Made by a program: the position numbers and the translations under genes. This document shows, piece after piece, positions 60,358 through 64,000 of a stretch of DNA of 64,000 nt. Origin of the DNA: Rhodococcus sp. 1168 (GTDB lineage: Bacteria; Actinomycetota; Actinomycetes; Mycobacteriales; Mycobacteriaceae); contig NZ_MKKY01000025.1 in assembly GCF_002091955.1 (NCBI RefSeq), positions 62,001-126,000 of the forward strand, written 5' to 3'. Under the pieces are notes generated by a model. That model ran no database searches and was not told the origin of the DNA. It worked only from the letters and a program-made list of their open reading frames with translations. Every line of letters begins with the position of its first letter. Position 1 is the first letter of the stretch.

Positions 60358-61344
60358 TCAGGCGAGTGCTGGGATGACTTCGCGCTCGAACAGTTCGATC
60401 CCGGAGCGATCGTAGGCAGCTTCGGGGAAGTAGAAGATGCCGTAGGACAGCCCCTTCGACTTCAGTGCCGTCAGATTCTCGACTATCTGTTCAGGGGTCC
60501 CGACAGCGGGCACGTTGCGGAAATTTTCGAGAGCGGCTGCCGCTTCGTCTGCGCCGACATGTTTCCCGAGCCGATCTTCGAGTTGTGCCAGCCGATTCTC
60601 CACCTCCTTCTCGGTGGAACCGATAGCGACGTTGTAGTTCGCCGAGCGTACGATCGAGTCGAAGTCACGACCGAGCGCTGTGCAATGACTTTCGAGCACA
60701 TCGGACTTGTGCGAGAACGCTTCGATACCGCCGCTGAAGTTCGTGTAATCGGCGTACTTCGCAGCGATTTTCAAGGTGACCTTTTCACCGCCGCCCGCGA
60801 TCCATATCGGAATTCCGCCGCTCTGCAACGGTTTCGGCCACACCCGTGCGCCATCGACCTGGTAGTACTTGCCATCGAGGGTCGCCGATCCGGTTGCCCA
60901 CGCCTGCTGAAGAATCTGGACACCCTCATCGAGACGACCCAAACGCTCGCGAGCCGACGGAAATCCGTAACCGTATGCGCGCCACTCCTGCTCGTACCAA
61001 CCGGCACCGATTCCCATCTCGACGCGCCCTCCCGAGATCAGATCGACGGTAGCGGCAACCTTGGCCAGGTAGGCAGGATTTCGATAGGCCATGGCAGTGC
61101 ACATCTGACCGAGCCGGATACGTGAGGTCGACGCAGCGATCGCGGACATGAGCGTCCACGCCTCGTGCGTGGCTTCCTCGGTGGGTTCGGGGACGGTGTG
61201 GAAGTGGTCGTACACCCACAACGATTCCCATGGTCCAGCGTCGGCCGCCGTAGCCAGATCGCGCATGACTCCCCACTGTGCGGAGGGTTCGATGCCGACC
61301 AGATCCAGTCGCCAGCCTTGAGGGATGAACAGTCCGAATCTCAT
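60358..61344 (-). CDS. LLM-class F420-dependent oxidoreductase
   Basis: A 328-residue luciferase-like oxidoreductase of the F420-dependent type. It starts RFGLFIPQGWRLDLVG, has WVYDHFHTVPEP, RIRLGQMCTAMAYRNPAYLAK, DLISGGRVEMGIGAGWYEQEW and IPIWIAGGGEKVTLKIAAKY. ATG 61344 is preceded by TATTCT exactly 7 bases upstream on the minus strand (plus 61352-61357), a leaderless start. Substrate unknown. Divergent from dapC. Confidence 0.87.
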   Translation of the reverse strand: MRFGLFIPQGWRLDLVGIEPSAQWGVMRDLATAADAGPWESLWVYDHFHTVPEPTEEATHEAWTLMSAIAASTSRIRLGQMCTAMAYRNPAYLAKVAATVDLISGGRVEMGIGAGWYEQEWRAYGYGFPSARERLGRLDEGVQILQQAWATGSATLDGKYYQVDGARVWPKPLQSGGIPIWIAGGGEKVTLKIAAKYADYTNFSGGIEAFSHKSDVLESHCTALGRDFDSIVRSANYNVAIGSTEKEVENRLAQLEDRLGKHVGADEAAAALENFRNVPAVGTPEQIVENLTALKSKGLSYGIFYFPEAAYDRSGIELFEREVIPALA

Positions 61345-61351
61345 GCAATCG

Positions 61352-61357
61352 AGAATA
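61352..61357 (-). promoter_or_regulatory. -10 element for leaderless LLM transcript
   Basis: TATTCT on the minus strand ends exactly 7 bases before ATG 61344 with no ribosome site. Confidence 0.45.
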
Positions 61358-61421
61358 CCGTCGACAGGTAGGAGGGTTCTCACCTCTCGGACGAGGCGCA
61401 CATACCGAATATGACACCAGC

Positions 61422-61427
61422 TACGCT
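61422..61427 (+). promoter_or_regulatory. -10 element for leaderless dapC transcript
   Basis: TACGCT (TANNNT) ends 6 bases before ATG 61434, with no ribosome site. Confidence 0.4.
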
Positions 61428-61433
61428 GCATGA

Positions 61434-62606
61434 ATGTCCGCGGAGCACCGAAGCCGAACAGTCGAGCGTCTACGCCCCTTCGCGTCGACGATCTTCGCGG
61501 AGATGACAGCACTCGCCGTAGCAAGCGACGCGGTCAATCTGGGTCAAGGATTTCCCGACACCGACGGGCCCGCGTCCATGCTCGCGGCCGCTCGAGACGC
61601 TATTGCCGGCGGCCTGAATCAATATGCGCCAGGGTCGGGTATGCCGGTCCTTCGCGAGGCCATCACCGCAGATCGCTCTCGTCGCTTCGGCATCGACTAC
61701 GACCCGTCCTGCGAGGTTCTCGTCACCGTCGGCGCCACCGAAGGAATTGCCGCGACGATCCTCGGACTCGTCGAGCCCGGCGAAGAAGTCTTGCTTATCG
61801 AGCCCTTCTACGACTCGTATGCTGCCGCGATCGCCTTGGCCGGTGCCCGTCGGTCCACGGTCCCTCTCGTCGCCGACGGAAACGGTTTCGCCGTGGACCT
61901 CGATGCGCTCGAACGTGCGATCGGGGTGAACACCAGACTTCTGGTGGTCAATTCTCCGCACAATCCGACGGGAATGGTGTTGACCCGTGACGAGCTCGCC
62001 CGGATCGCCGAGATCGCATGCGAGCACGACTTGCTCGTCCTGACCGACGAGGTCTACGAACGCCTGGTCTTCGAGGACTCCGAGCATGTACCGATTGCAT
62101 CGTTGCCCGGCATGTTCGAGCGGACCGTCTCCGTCTCCAGTGCCGCGAAGACCTTCAACGCAACGGGTTGGAAGACCGGCTGGGCACTGGGCCCGGCCGA
62201 ACTCATCGATGCCGTGCGCTCGGCCAAGCAATTTTTGACGTTCGTCGGAGCAACCCCGTTGCAGCCTGCAGTTGCGCACGCGCTAACCCATGAAGGCGCC
62301 TGGGTGGACGAACTCCGAGACTCACTGCACGCCAAACGGAACGTACTCTCCGCGGCGCTGATCAAAGCTGGTCTGGAGGTGAAGTCCAGTAGCGGAACGT
62401 ATTTCGTTTGTGCCGACGTGGCACCGCTCGGTGAGACCGACGCCCTGGAATTCTGTCGCACACTTCCCGCCAGAATCGGCGTCGCAGCCGTCCCCGTCAC
62501 TGCGTTCGTCGATCATACCGAGCCGTGGAAAACTCTGGTGCGCTTCGCCTTCTGCAAAAGGGACGACGTGCTTGCCGAAGCGTCCGACAGACTGCTGAGA
62601 CTCTGA
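61434..62606 (+). CDS. dapC: N-succinyldiaminopimelate aminotransferase-like (DapC) class I aminotransferase
   Basis: A 390-residue fold-type I PLP enzyme. Recognisable parts are VNLGQGFPDTDGP, NQYAPGSGMPVLREAI, VGATEGIAA, NSPHNPTGMVLTRDEL, TDEVYERLVF and the PLP lysine in SSAAKTFNATGWKTGW, with the terminal Arg in VRFAFCK. It belongs to the DapC/YbdL/kynurenine aminotransferase group, and M. tuberculosis has dapC (Rv0858c) in the corresponding place, so lysine/diaminopimelate synthesis is the likely role. Confidence 0.83.
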   Translation: MSAEHRSRTVERLRPFASTIFAEMTALAVASDAVNLGQGFPDTDGPASMLAAARDAIAGGLNQYAPGSGMPVLREAITADRSRRFGIDYDPSCEVLVTVGATEGIAATILGLVEPGEEVLLIEPFYDSYAAAIALAGARRSTVPLVADGNGFAVDLDALERAIGVNTRLLVVNSPHNPTGMVLTRDELARIAEIACEHDLLVLTDEVYERLVFEDSEHVPIASLPGMFERTVSVSSAAKTFNATGWKTGWALGPAELIDAVRSAKQFLTFVGATPLQPAVAHALTHEGAWVDELRDSLHAKRNVLSAALIKAGLEVKSSSGTYFVCADVAPLGETDALEFCRTLPARIGVAAVPVTAFVDHTEPWKTLVRFAFCKRDDVLAEASDRLLRL

Positions 62607-62614
62607 CAACCGTC

Positions 62615-63631
62615 ATGACCACCCGAACCATCCCCGTCGCTTTCGTCGTCAATGCCACTGCCCTCGCGGCAAGCAGTGGCGTCGATCTGTCGTATCCACT
62701 GTCGATCGCGGGAATCGGGCCCGAAACGTTGAAAGATCCCCGCTCACGACTCACCGCCGAACAGGTCACGTTGTTCACTCAGTCGGCATGGCAGATCACC
62801 GGTGACGAGCTGTTCGGATTGGCGTCGACGCCTATGCGACGCGGCAGTTTTCGCGTCATCTGCCAGACACTCATACACAGTCCCGATCTCGCGTCGGCCT
62901 TGAAGCGGATGACGGAAACCACGCGAGTGCTCTCGGGGCTGCCACCCATGACGATCACTCGCGGTGAGAGCACAACGCGCTTGACGATGCCGCCCGTGGA
63001 CAACTCTCATCTACCGGAGCAGGCCAGGGAGCGGGCCGGTCAACTGCTGACCGACTTTCGAATGTTGCTGGTACATCGTTTCGCCGCGTGGCTTATCGGT
63101 AACCGGGTGAAGCTGCACTCGGTCGAACTGCCCTACGAGATGGCAGACGCGGAAACCGCCAAACTGTACGACCGAATGTTCGGCACCCGAGTGGCATTCG
63201 GCGCGTCGGTAGCAGCTCTCGAGTTCGACAATGCCGCGATGCGAGCGCCGGTCGTGCAAACCGAGGCGAGTCTGACCGACTACCTGCGCGAATCACCGAA
63301 CTTGTTGTTCACTGCGCGCGACTACGACAGCACCGCATCGTCACAAGTGCGACGAGCACTCGAACTGGGACTTCAGGGCCGCAGTCCAGGTACCGACGAG
63401 ATCGCCGCCAAGCTGACGGTCAGCACCGCGCACCTTCGCAGACTGTTGAGGCAGGAGGGCACGTCGGTGAACCAGGTTCGCGAAGAAGTACTACGCGACG
63501 CCGCCATCTCCGGATTGAGTCGCGGAGATTCGGTCGAGGACCTTTCTCACCAGCTTGGATTTTCGGAACCGTCCGCCTTCCGACGGGCGTTCAAGCGGTG
63601 GACCGGGCAGACGCCGGGCGCGTATCGGTGA
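62615..63631 (+). CDS. AraC-family transcriptional regulator (OruR/ArmR-like)
   Basis: A 338-residue regulator. The N-terminal domain resembles the arabinose-binding-like effector domain of the OruR/ArgR group (QSAWQITGDELFGLASTPMRRGSFR, two adjoining stretches). The C-terminal domain has two helix-turn-helix motifs: TDEIAAKLTVSTAHLRRLL and VEDLSHQLGFSEPSAFRRAFKRWTGQTPGAYR (adjoining stretches). It starts 8 bp after dapC, so the two may share a transcript. Target genes are not evident. Confidence 0.86.
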   Translation: MTTRTIPVAFVVNATALAASSGVDLSYPLSIAGIGPETLKDPRSRLTAEQVTLFTQSAWQITGDELFGLASTPMRRGSFRVICQTLIHSPDLASALKRMTETTRVLSGLPPMTITRGESTTRLTMPPVDNSHLPEQARERAGQLLTDFRMLLVHRFAAWLIGNRVKLHSVELPYEMADAETAKLYDRMFGTRVAFGASVAALEFDNAAMRAPVVQTEASLTDYLRESPNLLFTARDYDSTASSQVRRALELGLQGRSPGTDEIAAKLTVSTAHLRRLLRQEGTSVNQVREEVLRDAAISGLSRGDSVEDLSHQLGFSEPSAFRRAFKRWTGQTPGAYR

Positions 63632-63638
63632 AGTACCT

Positions 63639-64000
63639 CTAAGCGAGGCAGAACTCGTTGCCCTCCGGGTCGGCCATCGTGATCCACGTACTCGGGCCGA
63701 GCTGACCGCGATGGAGGATCGACGCCCCGGTCTCGACGAGGCTTTGTGCGACAGCTTCGCGGTCGTCTCCGACCCTCACGTCGAAATGCAGCCGGTTCTT
63801 CTCCGATTTCGATTCCGGGACCCACTGAAAGAGCACGCGAGACGCCGAGGGGCGGTCGGGATCGACGATTGCGGCGCCGATCTTCCAGACGAGCCGACCG
63901 TGAAACAGGAGCGTATCGTCCTCGCTCGCATGACCGGCATTCACCATTTCTCCGATGAACTTCTCGTCCTGTTCCTCGACCTGCCATCCGAGGGCCGAAG
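63639..64000 (-). CDS. VOC-family (glyoxalase-like) protein, 5' end beyond window
   Basis: The minus-strand frame is open from the right edge to a stop at 63639-63641; about 120 residues are visible. A C-terminal VOC module has LHFDVRVGDDREAVAQSL, LGPSTWITMADPEGNEFCLA (Glu metal ligand), and upstream GRLVWKIGAAIVDPD. Many such proteins are uncharacterised glyoxalase/bleomycin-resistance-like dimers. An internal ATG at 63947 exists but homology continues upstream into ALGWQVEEQDEKFIGE. Confidence 0.82.
   Translation of the reverse strand, partial: SALGWQVEEQDEKFIGEMVNAGHASEDDTLLFHGRLVWKIGAAIVDPDRPSASRVLFQWVPESKSEKNRLHFDVRVGDDREAVAQSLVETGASILHRGQLGPSTWITMADPEGNEFCLA

Overview
The window is high-GC actinobacterial DNA with frequent GTG starts and many 4-bp stop/start overlaps. 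Gene content points to Mycobacteriales, most probably Rhodococcus or a close relative: steroid A/B-ring degradation enzymes, a mycofactocin-type dehydrogenase, F420/LLM oxidoreductases, an Rpf and an Eis-type acetyltransferase. From about 20 kb to 62.6 kb the gene set follows, with insertions and rearrangements, the M. tuberculosis block that I recall as Rv0904c to Rv0858c: accD3, prrA/prrB, gltA2, citA, serC, sepH, DUF2537, SpoU methyltransferase, MarR, DUF2530, cspB, YccF, rpfA, XPB helicase with its partner, and dapC. That comparison is from memory, not from a search.

1-13.7 kb is a catabolic island. A plus-strand group (kshA, cut by the left edge; a small CxxC protein; an SDR) converges on a minus-strand operon hsaD-kstD-hsaA-hsaC. 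hsaB is divergent from hsaD. An IclR regulator, an LLM oxidoreductase, a SnoaL-like protein, three SDRs (one of mycofactocin-coupled type) and an HsaE-type hydratase follow. Together they can oxidise a 3-ketosteroid nucleus, 9-hydroxylate and 1-dehydrogenate it, hydroxylate and cleave ring A and hydrolyse the product. KshB, HsaF/HsaG and side-chain genes are not in the window, and no KstR-type operator was seen. This may be a paralogous steroid cluster under the IclR protein.

13.7-28 kb holds a HemD-like protein, an aldo/keto reductase, a 35-bp tandem-repeat array, an ABC-F protein, an XRE-membrane-protein-ABC exporter operon, accD3, an orphan AbiEi/DUF559-type gene bracketed by two near-identical hairpin repeats, a PrpE-like acyl-CoA synthetase, a 5'-truncated DMT-transporter remnant, a photolyase and a GGDEF protein.

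28-46 kb is mostly core: PrrA/PrrB, FKBP, a nitrilase-family amidohydrolase, two citrate synthases, a PfkB kinase and epimerase pair, pdxH, serC, sepH, DUF genes, an RNA methyltransferase, an Eis-like acetyltransferase, MarR and MFS genes, a purine permease and small genes.

46-64 kb holds a PAP2 phosphatase, a large GHKL (sacsin-like) ATPase paired with a DUF3027 protein, a glutaminyl cyclotransferase-like lipoprotein, a transporter with DUF2771, cspB, YccF, then rpfA behind a long control region (CRP/GlxR palindrome, MtrA-like repeats, promoter, c-di-AMP riboswitch). After that come the XPB helicase pair, DUF3239, an LLM enzyme, dapC, an AraC regulator and a VOC protein cut by the right edge.

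The clearest unexplained structures are the hairpin-bracketed AbiEi/DUF559 gene with an inverted repeat over its start codon, the 35-bp tandem array, and a 21-bp-arm inverted repeat at the end of the IclR gene. No tRNA, rRNA, CRISPR array, prophage or transposase was seen.
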